A DNA stretch of 64,000 bases from Microcaldota archaeon (lineage in GTDB: Archaea > Micrarchaeota > Micrarchaeia > Micrarchaeales > Micrarchaeaceae): contig JAJZZO010000018.1 of NCBI GenBank assembly GCA_021797495.1, positions 42,101-106,100 on the forward strand. Direction: 5' to 3'. The first letter of the stretch is position 1; each line of letters opens with the position of its first letter. The notes under the pieces were generated by a model. It worked only from the letters and a program-made list of their open reading frames with translations. It was not told the DNA's origin and did no database searches. The position numbers and the translations under genes are program-made. This document shows, piece after piece, positions 34,369-42,679 of the stretch.

Positions 34369-35178
34369 ATGCCAGAAAAAAAAGCGGAATTCGGAGTTTT
34401 AGGAGGTTCTGGAGTCTATTCCCTGTTTGACAACCCTGAAGAAATTGATATGGATACGGAATACGGAAAGCCCAGCGATAAGGTATCTCTCGGAACCATA
34501 AACGGCAGAAGTGTTGCTTTCATACCGAGGCATGGCAAAGAGCATACTATACCTCCGCACAAAATAAACTACAGGGCGAACATAGCGGCACTCGACTCTT
34601 TGGGGGTAACGCGCGTAATATCCATAACTGCAGTGGGATCGCTGAGGATGGACTTCGTGCCTGGGGATTTTGCGCTTCCGAACCAGTTCATAAACATGAC
34701 CAGTGGCAGGGCAGATACTTTTTACGACGGTGCACCTGTCACCCACATAAGCACGGCATTCCCATATTGCCCGGAAATGCACAAGCTTGCGGTGAGGGTG
34801 GGCGACTACGACAACATAAAATATCACGAAAATGCAACTATAATAGTGATAAGCGGTCCAAGGTTCTCGACGATGGCGGAATCCAAGCTGTTCAACACTA
34901 TAGGAGCGGACATAATAAACATGACGCAATATCCAGAAATAACGCTTGCAAGGGAAAAGGGCATGTGTTATTCCTCAATAGCTGTAGTTACCGATTATGA
35001 TGCAGGCATGGAAGCGGACCAGCGCATACCTCCAGTATCGTTTGAGGATGTGGGCAAAAAGTTTGCAAAAAGCGTAGAAAAGGTAAAGATTATGGTTGCA
35101 GACATAATAAAGGAAACCCCTGCAGAAAGGTCTTGCGGTTGTGCAAACGTCCTTGACAATGCCATGGTCAAGAAGTGA
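34369..35178 (+). CDS. mtaP: S-methyl-5'-thioadenosine phosphorylase
   Basis: About 269 residues, trimeric PNP/MTAP family. The phosphate site begins GVLGGSGVYSL, RHG follows in FIPRHGKEH, and the substrate segment is INMTQYPEITLAREKGMCYSSIAVVTDYD, where NMT favours MTA over guanosine. A CGC motif near the C-terminus matches the CxC disulfide seen in thermophilic archaeal MTAPs. It splits MTA to adenine and methylthioribose-1-phosphate, salvaging products of polyamine or hypusine synthesis. GGTG 5 nt upstream supports the ATG at 34369. Probably co-transcribed with gdhA. Confidence 0.9.
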   Translation: MPEKKAEFGVLGGSGVYSLFDNPEEIDMDTEYGKPSDKVSLGTINGRSVAFIPRHGKEHTIPPHKINYRANIAALDSLGVTRVISITAVGSLRMDFVPGDFALPNQFINMTSGRADTFYDGAPVTHISTAFPYCPEMHKLAVRVGDYDNIKYHENATIIVISGPRFSTMAESKLFNTIGADIINMTQYPEITLAREKGMCYSSIAVVTDYDAGMEADQRIPPVSFEDVGKKFAKSVEKVKIMVADIIKETPAERSCGCANVLDNAMVKK

Positions 35179-35189
35179 ATCTCTGCTGT

Positions 35190-35217
35190 TTTTATTTTTT
35201 TATATATCTTTTTTTGC
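35190..35217 (+). terminator. T-rich terminator after mtaP
   Basis: T-runs TTTTTATTTTTTT and TCTTTTTTTG lie directly after the mtaP gene, the typical archaeal terminator. They end just before the operator-like repeat. Confidence 0.55.
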
Positions 35218-35255
35218 ACTGGTTCAAACCTTATTTATAAATATTAAGAACCAGT
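35218..35255. promoter_or_regulatory. Inverted repeat flanking TATA box: candidate operator
   Basis: ACTGGTTC (35218-35225) and GAACCAGT (35248-35255) are a perfect 8-bp inverted repeat. They flank the TATA-like TTATTTATAAAT at 35231-35242 of the gene starting at 35275. A repressor or activator dimer bound here would control TBP/TFB access. Confidence 0.5.
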
Positions 35256-35274
35256 AAATAACATTGGTGAATAA

Positions 35275-37137
35275 ATGAATCCTTTTGATTCTGCAAAAAC
35301 GGAAAATGGGGAAATGGTATTTTCTTATAATCATGATGATTTTTCGTGCTATGCCACTATTTACTACCAAAGCCTAATCGATATAGGGTACATGGGAGAT
35401 AACGAAAGCGGTCTTTCTAAGTTCGAAGCTATGGAACGACAGAAAGATAATACAGATAAACAAATCCATAATCATTTCGCTGCTTCGGAACAAACAGATA
35501 CAAGAAAAGAAACTACGCCGCAAAAGGGGGAATTTACTAAAGCCTCTATTGAAAAAACCAAAGAAGAAAAGGAACAGGAGACATACAAGCGGAAAATAGT
35601 GGCAGAAGTTGAAAAAGTAAAAGAAATTCTCGTAGAGCCGATAAAAAAAGATTTCGAAAGGTATGGCATAGAAAAAGGAACTTTTGAAAAATTAGGAGTT
35701 GGAATCTCAATACCACTAACGGAATCAACAGCTGCTCATTTTTCTATGGAAGATAACAAGATATATTTGTATCCCAATGTATTGAATTATTTCGATACCA
35801 ATCCAGACATTTCAAAAATAAGCGAAGACCAAAAAATGGGAAACTTCAAAGAAATAATCGCGCATGAACTGGTGCACTATATAAGGTATAACGCCACAGG
35901 CAAGGAAACGAAATGGATAACAGATACGGAAGAAAGCATGGCAAACGCCGTAGCAGGCGTTATGTTTAGAAGCAAGGATATAATTACAAAAGAATACGAT
36001 GCACAAAAAATGGATTTTATGGTGGGTAGTGTCGAGCGATTGCCGTATATGGTAGGCTACGCCGCGGCATACTCCCTGTTGTCGATGGATGAGGACAAAA
36101 GGGTTGATTTGACCAAAGAACTTATTCTCAGAAAAAATTCCTTGAAATCATTAGAAACCATAACAAAACTTGCTATAGACAGCGGCATAATAGAAGATGA
36201 AAATACTATAAAATTGGTCCGAGAGCTTCCAAAAATACAACACCACATACATAAACAGAATGAAGACATACCGAAGGAGGAAATAAGGGAAATAATAAAC
36301 AGCGGGAATGCATATTTAGTCGGGCTTCTTGCACAAAATGCAAAGTTAACAAGTTATTTCAAGAAGGTCCTCGCGAATTATGACGAAGACGTCGTAAAAA
36401 TACTCCTAATAAAAAACCAAAAGTTAGGAAGGGAAGAACAGTTAATACTAGAACGGCATTCTGATGATAAAGTGAAATCGGAACTTGCCAGTTATTGGGG
36501 TTTAGATCCTGATGTCCAATTACTTTTGTTCAATGAATCAAATCCTGCGATAGTCCAAAACCTTGCTAAAAACCCAGGAATATCGCAAGACGTGCAGGAA
36601 GCCATAGCAAAATTGGACGATCCCATCGCTTCATGGTATCTGATCAGGAACCTCAAGAACCTTAGTGGTATTAATGTGGAAAGGATATCAAATCTCGAAG
36701 CCATTAATGACGTGCTTTTAAATGAAAAGGAATCATCCCAGGCTTCGGAAAAAGCGTTTGAATACCTATCCGAGAGCAAGCACTATGCAGTCAGGCTTTG
36801 CAATGCCGTTGCAACCGTCATGCGTGAAGAAGAAAGAAATGATAAAAGTGCAATAGGATATCAGCTAAAGCTCGCGGAAGACAACACCCCAAATGTCAGG
36901 GTCTTCATCGCTTTGAGCGATAGGCTTTCAAACGAGGCATTTGAAAAGCTCTTATCAGACAAAGACCCTGTAGTGCTCCTAGCATTGAGCGAAAATCTCT
37001 ATACTACTGAACAACAGAAAGCCGAGGTAAAAAGTGTGCTCGAGAGAAACGACATAAATCCGAAGGATAAGGAGTTAAGCGATAAGCTGTTATCTTACCA
37101 AACAGATATTGAAAAAGTAAAGAGATTCCTGTGGTGA
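35275..37137 (+). CDS. Zincin-type metallopeptidase with LRV/HEAT-like repeats
   Basis: 620 residues, cytoplasmic (no signal or TM). Residues 1-115 are charged and disordered or coiled. A metallopeptidase domain (about 120-260) has AHELVHYIR, with the HExxH zinc site at 197-201 and a candidate third ligand Glu in TEESMANAV. From about residue 330 to 610 there are repeated 20-25-residue helical units (for example ASYWGLDPDVQLLLFNES, LAKNPGISQDVQEAIAKL), resembling leucine-rich-variant repeats. The repeats probably bind a partner. GGTG is 5 nt before the ATG. The promoter has a candidate operator. Substrate unknown; a regulated stress protease or toxin-like factor is possible. Confidence 0.6.
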   Translation: MNPFDSAKTENGEMVFSYNHDDFSCYATIYYQSLIDIGYMGDNESGLSKFEAMERQKDNTDKQIHNHFAASEQTDTRKETTPQKGEFTKASIEKTKEEKEQETYKRKIVAEVEKVKEILVEPIKKDFERYGIEKGTFEKLGVGISIPLTESTAAHFSMEDNKIYLYPNVLNYFDTNPDISKISEDQKMGNFKEIIAHELVHYIRYNATGKETKWITDTEESMANAVAGVMFRSKDIITKEYDAQKMDFMVGSVERLPYMVGYAAAYSLLSMDEDKRVDLTKELILRKNSLKSLETITKLAIDSGIIEDENTIKLVRELPKIQHHIHKQNEDIPKEEIREIINSGNAYLVGLLAQNAKLTSYFKKVLANYDEDVVKILLIKNQKLGREEQLILERHSDDKVKSELASYWGLDPDVQLLLFNESNPAIVQNLAKNPGISQDVQEAIAKLDDPIASWYLIRNLKNLSGINVERISNLEAINDVLLNEKESSQASEKAFEYLSESKHYAVRLCNAVATVMREEERNDKSAIGYQLKLAEDNTPNVRVFIALSDRLSNEAFEKLLSDKDPVVLLALSENLYTTEQQKAEVKSVLERNDINPKDKELSDKLLSYQTDIEKVKRFLW

Positions 37138-37213
37138 CTTATACATTAAGTCGCATCGGCGTAAGAAAGCTTTTAATATCTTAATCGCAGAAATATGTTA
37201 TAACGTTTTTGAG

Positions 37214-37423
37214 GTGTTTGGAATAAAGATTAAAGACATAAGGGCATTGCAGGATAACGCCCTTAAGACGAAGATGGGAGAGCTGAATCTGGAGCTCGCG
37301 ATAGAGAAAAGGAAGGTCGCCGCTACGGGAGTTTCGAGCAAGGTAGTCAAGATAAGGGAGATGAAGAAGACGATAGCTAAAATAAAAACGGTGCTCAACG
37401 AGAGGGGTGCATCCAAGAAATGA
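37214..37423 (+). CDS. rpl29: 50S ribosomal protein uL29
   Basis: Up to 69 residues: two antiparallel helices, starting IKIKDIRALQDNALKTKM and ending KTIAKIKTVLNERG, the normal uL29 shape at the peptide exit tunnel. The start is unusual. The frame opens with GTG at 37214, but that codon is part of the motif GGTG (37213-37216), which elsewhere lies 5-7 nt before the start. Here that spacing points to an ATA codon at 37223, giving the usual-looking N-terminus (M)KIKDIRAL. It overlaps aIF1 by 4 nt; uL29-aIF1 order is conserved in archaeal ribosomal clusters. Confidence 0.85.
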   Translation: MFGIKIKDIRALQDNALKTKMGELNLELAIEKRKVAATGVSSKVVKIREMKKTIAKIKTVLNERGASKK

Positions 37424-37728
37424 GTGATATATGCCCAAAATGCGGATTGCCAAAAGAGCTTTGCGTATGCGACGTTCTTGATAAGGAAGTTGAAAGCAGG
37501 ATAAAGGTTTACACTAAAAAAGCCAAGTTTAACAAGGTTGTAACAATAGTCGAAGGGCTGAACTCCGGAGACATAGAGAATGCCCTAAAGGGCCTCAAGA
37601 GGACCCTTGCATGTGGAGGTACGGCCAAAGACAGCGTAATAGAATTGCAGGGCAACCACAAGTCAAAGGTCAAGCGCGTTTTGGTTAACATGGGCTACAA
37701 GGATACAAGCATAGACGTAGCTTCATAA
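37420..37728 (+). CDS. sui1: Translation initiation factor aIF1 (SUI1)
   Basis: 102 residues. An N-terminal zinc-knuckle-like segment CPKCGLPKELCVC precedes the SUI1 domain with VTIVEGLN, LKGLKRTLACGGT and the basic HKSKVKRVLVNMGY. aIF1 binds near the P-site and proofreads start codon selection, relevant in a genome rich in TTG starts. ATGA overlap with the uL29 stop indicates coupling. In most archaea this pair is embedded in the long S10/spc ribosomal cluster; here it stands apart. Confidence 0.93.
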   Translation: MSDICPKCGLPKELCVCDVLDKEVESRIKVYTKKAKFNKVVTIVEGLNSGDIENALKGLKRTLACGGTAKDSVIELQGNHKSKVKRVLVNMGYKDTSIDVAS

Positions 37729-37802
37729 TGTCACGCTTGCCCTTCTCCTTTTTTAATCTTGCTCGAGCAATATAACTTTAGCTTTAGCTTCAGCGTGGTT
37801 CA

Positions 37803-38783
37803 TTGGCAGTATTGGGAATAGAAAGCAGTGCGCATACCTTCGGCGTAGGCATATCTGAAAAAGGCAAAATACTTGCCAATGCAAAGGAGATGTACAAAAT
37901 AACCGACAAAGGCATGATACCGTCGCGCGTTGCAGAATTCCATTCAAACAACGCCAAAGCGGTGATAACCGATGCGCTGAAAAGCTCTGGGCTTTCGCTG
38001 GGCGACATAGAGGCCATAAGCTATACCAAAGGCCCAGGCCTGGGCCCGTGCCTGAGGGTGGGCCAGCTCTCAGCCCTGACGCTAGGCGAAAAACTTTCCG
38101 TTCCAGTATATCCTGTCAACCACGCGATAGGCCACATACAGATAACTGCCCATTTATCAGGGATTAAGGACCCATTGGCAATATACGTCAGCGGTGGCAA
38201 CTCCCAGATATTAGGCATCGCAGATGAAGGCTTGAAACGCTATCATATATACGGGGAAACCTTGGACATAGGGCTTGGCAACATGATAGACAACTTCGCC
38301 AGGGCCGCAAAGCTCAACCCGGCCTGGGGCTCAACGGTTGCAAAAGTAGCTGAGGGCGGCAGCTACCTACAAATGCCTTATACCGTAAAGGGCATGGATT
38401 TCACATTCACCGGCTTGCTGACGCACGCTGTAAAGTCGCTGCCTCACAATTCCCTAAGGGATGTAGCCTACTCGCTTCAGGAAACTGCGTTCAGCATGGT
38501 GGCTGAGGCATCGGAAAGGGCCCTGCTGCTAAGCGGCAAAAGAGGCGCAATACTATGCGGAGGGGTCGCGCAAAGCAAAAGGCTCAGGGAAATGCTTGGG
38601 GCAATGTCAAACTCCCACGGATGCGGGTTTTTCGTAGCCCCTGATGAATACAATGCAGACAACGGGGCGATGATAGCTTATGTCGGGGAGCTTATGCACA
38701 GGCACGGCGCAAAACCCAAAAATTCAGAGCTCGGCATAAAGCAAAGATACAGGATTGACGAGGTGGATTTGCGATGGCTTTGA
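37803..38783 (+). CDS. kae1: Kae1/TsaD, tRNA t6A synthesis
   Basis: 326 residues of the ASKHA-fold TsaD/Kae1 family. The metal-binding HAIGH motif is in PVNHAIGHIQ; the N-terminal nucleotide segment is LGIESSAHTFG, and the C-terminal CGGVAQSKRLREML and YNADNGAMIAYVG are diagnostic. It transfers the threonylcarbamoyl group to A37 of ANN-decoding tRNAs as part of KEOPS. The TTG start is taken because no ATG precedes the conserved start and GTGGT lies just upstream. It overlaps bud32 by 10 nt; in many archaea the two are fused. Confidence 0.95.
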   Translation: MAVLGIESSAHTFGVGISEKGKILANAKEMYKITDKGMIPSRVAEFHSNNAKAVITDALKSSGLSLGDIEAISYTKGPGLGPCLRVGQLSALTLGEKLSVPVYPVNHAIGHIQITAHLSGIKDPLAIYVSGGNSQILGIADEGLKRYHIYGETLDIGLGNMIDNFARAAKLNPAWGSTVAKVAEGGSYLQMPYTVKGMDFTFTGLLTHAVKSLPHNSLRDVAYSLQETAFSMVAEASERALLLSGKRGAILCGGVAQSKRLREMLGAMSNSHGCGFFVAPDEYNADNGAMIAYVGELMHRHGAKPKNSELGIKQRYRIDEVDLRWL

Positions 38784-39373
38784 AAAAGATATCCGAAGGA
38801 GCAGAAGCGGACATATACGAGCTTGACTTCCTTGGAGTGCCATCCATAATGAAGTTCAGGAGGCGCAAATCGTACCTAGTGCCTGAAATAGAGGAATCGC
38901 TGAGGTTCGTGCGTACCAAAACGGAAGCAAGGATTCTGGCCAAGGCATCCTCCATAACCAACGCGCCAAGGCCATTGTTTGTATCAAAATACGGCATAAT
39001 AATGGAAAAACTGCAAGGAATACGCGCATCAGAAATGCATTCATTAGGTTCGGAAAGCGCAAGTCGTGCCGCTTCAATACTGGCGTCCCTGCATGGTGCG
39101 GGAATAGTCCACGGTGATTTCACCAAGGCAAATCTTCTCGCCTATGAAAACAGGCTTTACGTGATAGACTTCGGGCTTTCGTTCTATTCCAGCTCTGCCG
39201 AGGACATGGCGTTCGATGTGCTCCTAATTAAGCGGTCCATAAGCAAGGACGAATATGCGAGCTTTAGAGCCGAATATGCGAAATCCTTCGATAAAGCGAA
39301 GGAGGTGCTGAAAAAGCTGGACGGCATAGAACGCCGCGGCAGATACCAGAACCGGAGCCTTGACGCCAAGTAA
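38774..39373 (+). CDS. bud32: Bud32 kinase/ATPase of KEOPS
   Basis: 199 residues, a minimal RIO/piD261-type kinase. The Gly-loop is EGAEADIYELDF, the ATP Lys is in IMKFRRRK, the catalytic loop is VHGDFTKANLL, and the metal-binding DFG is in VIDFGLS. It lacks a substrate lobe, as is normal for Bud32, which acts as an ATPase that activates Kae1. The start codon lies inside the last codons of kae1 (10-nt overlap), implying tight coupling and equal output. Cgi121 and Pcc1 subunits are not in this window. Confidence 0.93.
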   Translation: MALKKISEGAEADIYELDFLGVPSIMKFRRRKSYLVPEIEESLRFVRTKTEARILAKASSITNAPRPLFVSKYGIIMEKLQGIRASEMHSLGSESASRAASILASLHGAGIVHGDFTKANLLAYENRLYVIDFGLSFYSSSAEDMAFDVLLIKRSISKDEYASFRAEYAKSFDKAKEVLKKLDGIERRGRYQNRSLDAK

Positions 39374-39431
39374 CATTACTGCGCAATAAATAAATATTAC
39401 CTAATCTCCATTTCAAAGCGTCAGTGGTCCA

Positions 39432-40415
39432 ATGCAAGCCCATAGCCAAAGGAGGATAGAAGACTATTCGAACAGATTCTCCGACGATATGGCTAACGTA
39501 AGAAAGGCTCTCGACACATTCTTCCATTATGGCAATGGTAATCGCATAAGCTTCAACATAGAATCGAACGAGCTCAGCATAAAAGTAATGCGCGAAGACC
39601 TGAAAGGGGACGGATACCTGATTGGCAGCGCCGGCGAGCTAACCATTTTTCTTGCGTCAAGGCTTAATGCGCAGGAGGAGAAGGTGGTTATGGCGCATGA
39701 GCTCGCGCACCTGCTTAGAAGGGACTATAAACCCCAATCAATCAACAGCACCCTCCTTCACTATTTGCTGCCTAGACTGGACAGCAAACCCAAGTTAATC
39801 AATGATTACAAAATAGAAATCGAGGCAGAGCGTCTGTGCAGGGAAATACTCATGCCAAACGAATCTCTGGGTGCATATACCGACATGCAGCATTCACTTT
39901 ACTCCGCAAGGAAAATCGCAAAAAGCACAGGCATAACCGTAGGTTCGGTGCTTGCCAGGCTTACATACGATACGGGGTTATGGGACGATGTCAGTTTTGG
40001 CCTATATACCACATACTGTTTTCAGAACAGCTGCAAATCACTCATAACAGTGCCGTATTCCGTGAACTCACTGTATTATGCAAATGAACCCGTGGAAGCC
40101 TACGCTGGCAGTGCCATAGGTGCCGAGAAGTCAAAAAAGATTAAGCTTCCCGAGGTGATTCAAAACAGTGCCGGCGTACATACGCGTTACAGAAAGCCTG
40201 ACGGCAAAGAGGTGGAGCTTGAAGAGCCTACAGGCAGTCTTATCCGAAGATGCACAGCGGATTTCATAAACGTCATGGCAGGCATGGACAAGTCGTTCAG
40301 CTCGGACGGGATAACCGTGGAAGTGGGATTTGAGCATTCCAAGATATTGACTCATCCGGAGTGTAAAATTCCTGAAGAGAACATCACAGGAAACCTTTTT
40401 GTACTGATGTCATAG
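39432..40415 (+). CDS. ImmA/IrrE-type metallopeptidase
   Basis: 327 residues. The central part is an ImmA/IrrE (DUF955) domain: HELAH at 89-93 in VVMAHELAHLLRRD and the downstream Glu-rich EIEAERLCREILMP that supplies the third ligand, as in phage ImmA and Deinococcus IrrE. A C-terminal domain of about 130 residues is unrelated to anything I recognise; Cys in YCFQNSCKS and RRCTAD are notable. These proteases usually cleave a DNA-binding repressor encoded next door. No XRE/ImmR gene is adjacent; the nearest HTH gene is at 42.3 kb. GGTCC precedes the ATG weakly. Confidence 0.75.
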   Translation: MQAHSQRRIEDYSNRFSDDMANVRKALDTFFHYGNGNRISFNIESNELSIKVMREDLKGDGYLIGSAGELTIFLASRLNAQEEKVVMAHELAHLLRRDYKPQSINSTLLHYLLPRLDSKPKLINDYKIEIEAERLCREILMPNESLGAYTDMQHSLYSARKIAKSTGITVGSVLARLTYDTGLWDDVSFGLYTTYCFQNSCKSLITVPYSVNSLYYANEPVEAYAGSAIGAEKSKKIKLPEVIQNSAGVHTRYRKPDGKEVELEEPTGSLIRRCTADFINVMAGMDKSFSSDGITVEVGFEHSKILTHPECKIPEENITGNLFVLMS

Positions 40416-40417
40416 AT

Positions 40418-41446
40418 CTAGAAACGCCCCACGTTGGCGAACTGCACTTCGGTTGGTTGTTCCTCGCTGCTCTTTTCTTCCATAGTTTCTTCATCACGCA
40501 AGCCAATAAACGAGTAGATTTGCATAAGCAGTGCGACTAGTGCAAGAGCTGCTATAACCATTGCATAAAGCACTCCGTAAGCAAAGAAGCTGTATGCAAA
40601 AATGATGCTTGAAAGTATTCCTACTGCCTGTCCTAGCGCTGCCGATGCTTTTGTGTGCATCAAGGTTAGGAATCCGGCAACAAAAGCCAATAGCGCAAAT
40701 ATGCTTTCAAGCACCAGCAAAAGCTCCTGTAGTTTTGCGGTTGAAAGGAATGTGAAAAATCCCACGCTGTTCGAATAGCTTATAACGCTCGATAACTGCG
40801 AGTTCGCAAAGAGTATGAACAGCAAGAATATCGCTACGTATGCAATGCCGGAAATGGTCCCAACATTCATGTAGTTAAATCTACCGGAAACCTCGCTTAG
40901 CGTGTCGGCGGAGCCAACCTTGTCTATATCTTCAAGGCAGTAATAATGCCCTTTCTGCTCTACTATGTCCTCGAAACAGAATGGCCTGTGGCAATAATTG
41001 CAAATTGCATATGCCGGTCTCCACGGATGCCAAACGCACGATAGGCCAGTAGCTGCCTCTTCGCTCTGCTCTTCTGACCTGCTTTTGCCTTTGTGCTTGG
41101 AAGATATCTGCGACATATCACCTCCTGCAGCCTCCACGGCTTCTTCTATCACCGTGCTCGAAACCGTAGGAGCAATAAATAGTGGGACCTCTTTTGCCTC
41201 TTTGAAGTCAACTGCAGGCTTCCTGCTTTCTACGGGAGGCACAACTTTCGGCTTGCTCTGTACTGCTTGCGCTATCGGTTTGGTTGCAGTTTCCATCCGC
41301 TTTGGCGCTTGGCCGGTCTGTGCCTGAACATTCTGCGCCTGCTGCTGCGCCGTCGGAGCCTGAGATATCTGCTGCGGCACCGCCTTCATGTTCGGTACCA
41401 TGTGCCGCATCCTGAATATCAGCATATCGTCAGGATTTACTGGCAT
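40418..41446 (-). CDS. Membrane protein with B-box-like zinc finger
   Basis: 342 residues. Residues 1-130 are a long disordered Gln/Ala/Pro-rich segment. A Cys/His cluster CVWHPWRPAYAICNYCHRPFC then HYYCLED (about 135-175) matches a B-box-type zinc finger. Five or six TM helices follow (about 195-320), and a short acidic C-terminal tail (EEKSSEEQPTEVQ). The same B-box plus TM combination is common in small-genome archaea and bacteria, with no known function. It directly follows eS26 (stop and start adjacent), so expression may be tied to ribosome synthesis. Confidence 0.65.
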   Translation of the reverse strand: MPVNPDDMLIFRMRHMVPNMKAVPQQISQAPTAQQQAQNVQAQTGQAPKRMETATKPIAQAVQSKPKVVPPVESRKPAVDFKEAKEVPLFIAPTVSSTVIEEAVEAAGGDMSQISSKHKGKSRSEEQSEEAATGLSCVWHPWRPAYAICNYCHRPFCFEDIVEQKGHYYCLEDIDKVGSADTLSEVSGRFNYMNVGTISGIAYVAIFLLFILFANSQLSSVISYSNSVGFFTFLSTAKLQELLLVLESIFALLAFVAGFLTLMHTKASAALGQAVGILSSIIFAYSFFAYGVLYAMVIAALALVALLMQIYSFIGLRDEETMEEKSSEEQPTEVQFANVGRF

Positions 41447-41680
41447 TCACATCATTTTCTTAGATTTCTCTATCGCCTGGCGTTTTTTCTTCTCGAAAAT
41501 TCCCCTGTGCTTGGCACAGCTTATGCAGTAATAGACCTTTCTCCGCTCAAAGAAGCGTACGTCGTTGGCCGTCTTTAGGTCTGTGCTGAAGCTTATCGAC
41601 TTCTCAAATATCACAGCCTTGTTTCTTGGGACTTTTCTGCCGCATGACTCGCAGATTACTAGTGTATCCTTTCCTCGCAA
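41447..41680 (-). CDS. rps26e: 30S ribosomal protein eS26
   Basis: 77 residues. Two Cys pairs form the zinc site (ICESCGRKVPRNKAV near the start and YYCISCAKHRGI), with the linking segment VRFFERRKVY. This is diagnostic of eS26, a protein near the mRNA exit channel. It occurs in eukaryotes and in only part of the archaea, so presence is informative for phylogeny. The start is TTG with GGTG 5 nt upstream. It is followed at once by the B-box membrane protein and is divergent from the RpiB-like gene. Confidence 0.9.
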   Translation of the reverse strand: MRGKDTLVICESCGRKVPRNKAVIFEKSISFSTDLKTANDVRFFERRKVYYCISCAKHRGIFEKKKRQAIEKSKKMM

Positions 41681-41793
41681 TTAAACACCTTGATATTGTT
41701 ATTGCAGCTTAATTAATAAATATTAGTCCCATAATATGGTTAACTATATATACCAAGGAACATACTGCTTCATACAAAACAAGGTGCATAAAC

Positions 41794-42330
41794 TTGAAAT
41801 TTTATATCTCATCCCAGAATCAGGCTGCTGCAATAAAACTCGCGAATGCCATAAGCAGGACGGGTGGGCAGTCTGTAATATCAGAATCCGAGTCTGACGA
41901 GCCGGAATACATAATATCAGACATCAGCAACAATACTGATGACAGCACATTCACCATAGTGATATGCGGCAATCCCATAAAAGTGGTTCTTGCGGCAAAC
42001 AAAACGGGCTATTTCAATGCGGTTGCATGCAGCACGGCCAACGACCTCGGAATAGCGATGCAGGGAGGTGCAAATCTGGTAGCATTGCAGGATGAACAGG
42101 AGTTAATCTCTGAAGTCGCTGTTGCGCTTGGCGGTCCGTCCACGCCTGTGCAAGGCGCAAGGAAGCCAATCCCAAAGCAGCAAAAACCTGCCCAAAAAAC
42201 GCAGCAACCAAAATTCGATTTCCCTTTTCAGAAGAGGAAACCGCAGCAGGCTCTGGAAGATTCCAAGCCCCTATGGGAGAAGGATAAGGGCATAAAGAAG
42301 AATCTCAAAAACCTATTCGGCATAGAGTGA
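41794..42330 (+). CDS. RpiB/LacA-like domain protein with disordered tail
   Basis: 178 residues. The N-terminal 110 residues have a Rossmann-like pattern with IKVVLAANKTGYFNAVACSTANDLGIAMQGGANLVAL, which resembles the sugar-phosphate isomerase RpiB/LacA fold near its active-site loop. Key catalytic residues are not clearly conserved, so enzyme activity is uncertain. The rest is Gln/Lys/Pro-rich linker ending KKNLKNLFGIE, a possible short interaction helix. The TTG start has GGTG 7 nt upstream. The HTH gene follows 4 nt after its stop, making a two-gene unit. Confidence 0.55.
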   Translation: MKFYISSQNQAAAIKLANAISRTGGQSVISESESDEPEYIISDISNNTDDSTFTIVICGNPIKVVLAANKTGYFNAVACSTANDLGIAMQGGANLVALQDEQELISEVAVALGGPSTPVQGARKPIPKQQKPAQKTQQPKFDFPFQKRKPQQALEDSKPLWEKDKGIKKNLKNLFGIE

Positions 42331-42334
42331 TCAG

Positions 42335-42667
42335 ATGCAAATGCTGTGCGAGAAACTTACCAAATTTTCAATACCTGCTGTTAGGGTAGCGGTTTCGGAT
42401 ACACTATATCATGACTACAAGATGCCACAGGTAAGCATAGCTAAAAAACTCGGTGTGGCTCAACCAGCAGTTTACAAATACCTGAAAAAGAGGTATTCAG
42501 AGCGCGTATCCGTAGTCGTAGATTTTCTTAAGTCGAAAGGCATGCAGGAGCAGATAGTGAAAGAGGTAATCTCCGGTGCAAACAGCTCAAAAATACAAAA
42601 GATGGTGGAAAAGCTTGCGTCAAGCAACGAGCTATCAAAATACTGTAGCCCAATGCCCAAGGAATAG
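42335..42667 (+). CDS. HTH transcriptional regulator
   Basis: 110 residues. A helix-turn-helix of the predicted archaeal regulator type (COG2522-like) is seen in MPQVSIAKKLGVAQPAVYKYLKKRY (about 31-55). A helical C-terminal half follows that could dimerise or sense a ligand (FLKSKGMQEQIVKEVISG), and two Cys residues at positions 5 and 104. It is probably a DNA-binding repressor or activator. It pairs with the RpiB-like gene upstream, suggesting that the regulator responds to or controls that protein. GTGAT precedes the ATG. Confidence 0.75.
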   Translation: MQMLCEKLTKFSIPAVRVAVSDTLYHDYKMPQVSIAKKLGVAQPAVYKYLKKRYSERVSVVVDFLKSKGMQEQIVKEVISGANSSKIQKMVEKLASSNELSKYCSPMPKE

Positions 42668-42679
42668 CCGCGTTTTTGT

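Noticed and set aside
35218..35255. GGTTCAAACC looked like a tRNA T-arm
   Set aside because: No acceptor, D-arm or anticodon arm can be drawn around it; the inverted repeat around a TATA box explains it better.
35275..40415. The two zincin proteins as toxin-antitoxin or phage-derived pair
   Set aside because: They are 2.3 kb apart with housekeeping genes between, have unrelated domain layouts, and no antitoxin or phage gene is nearby.
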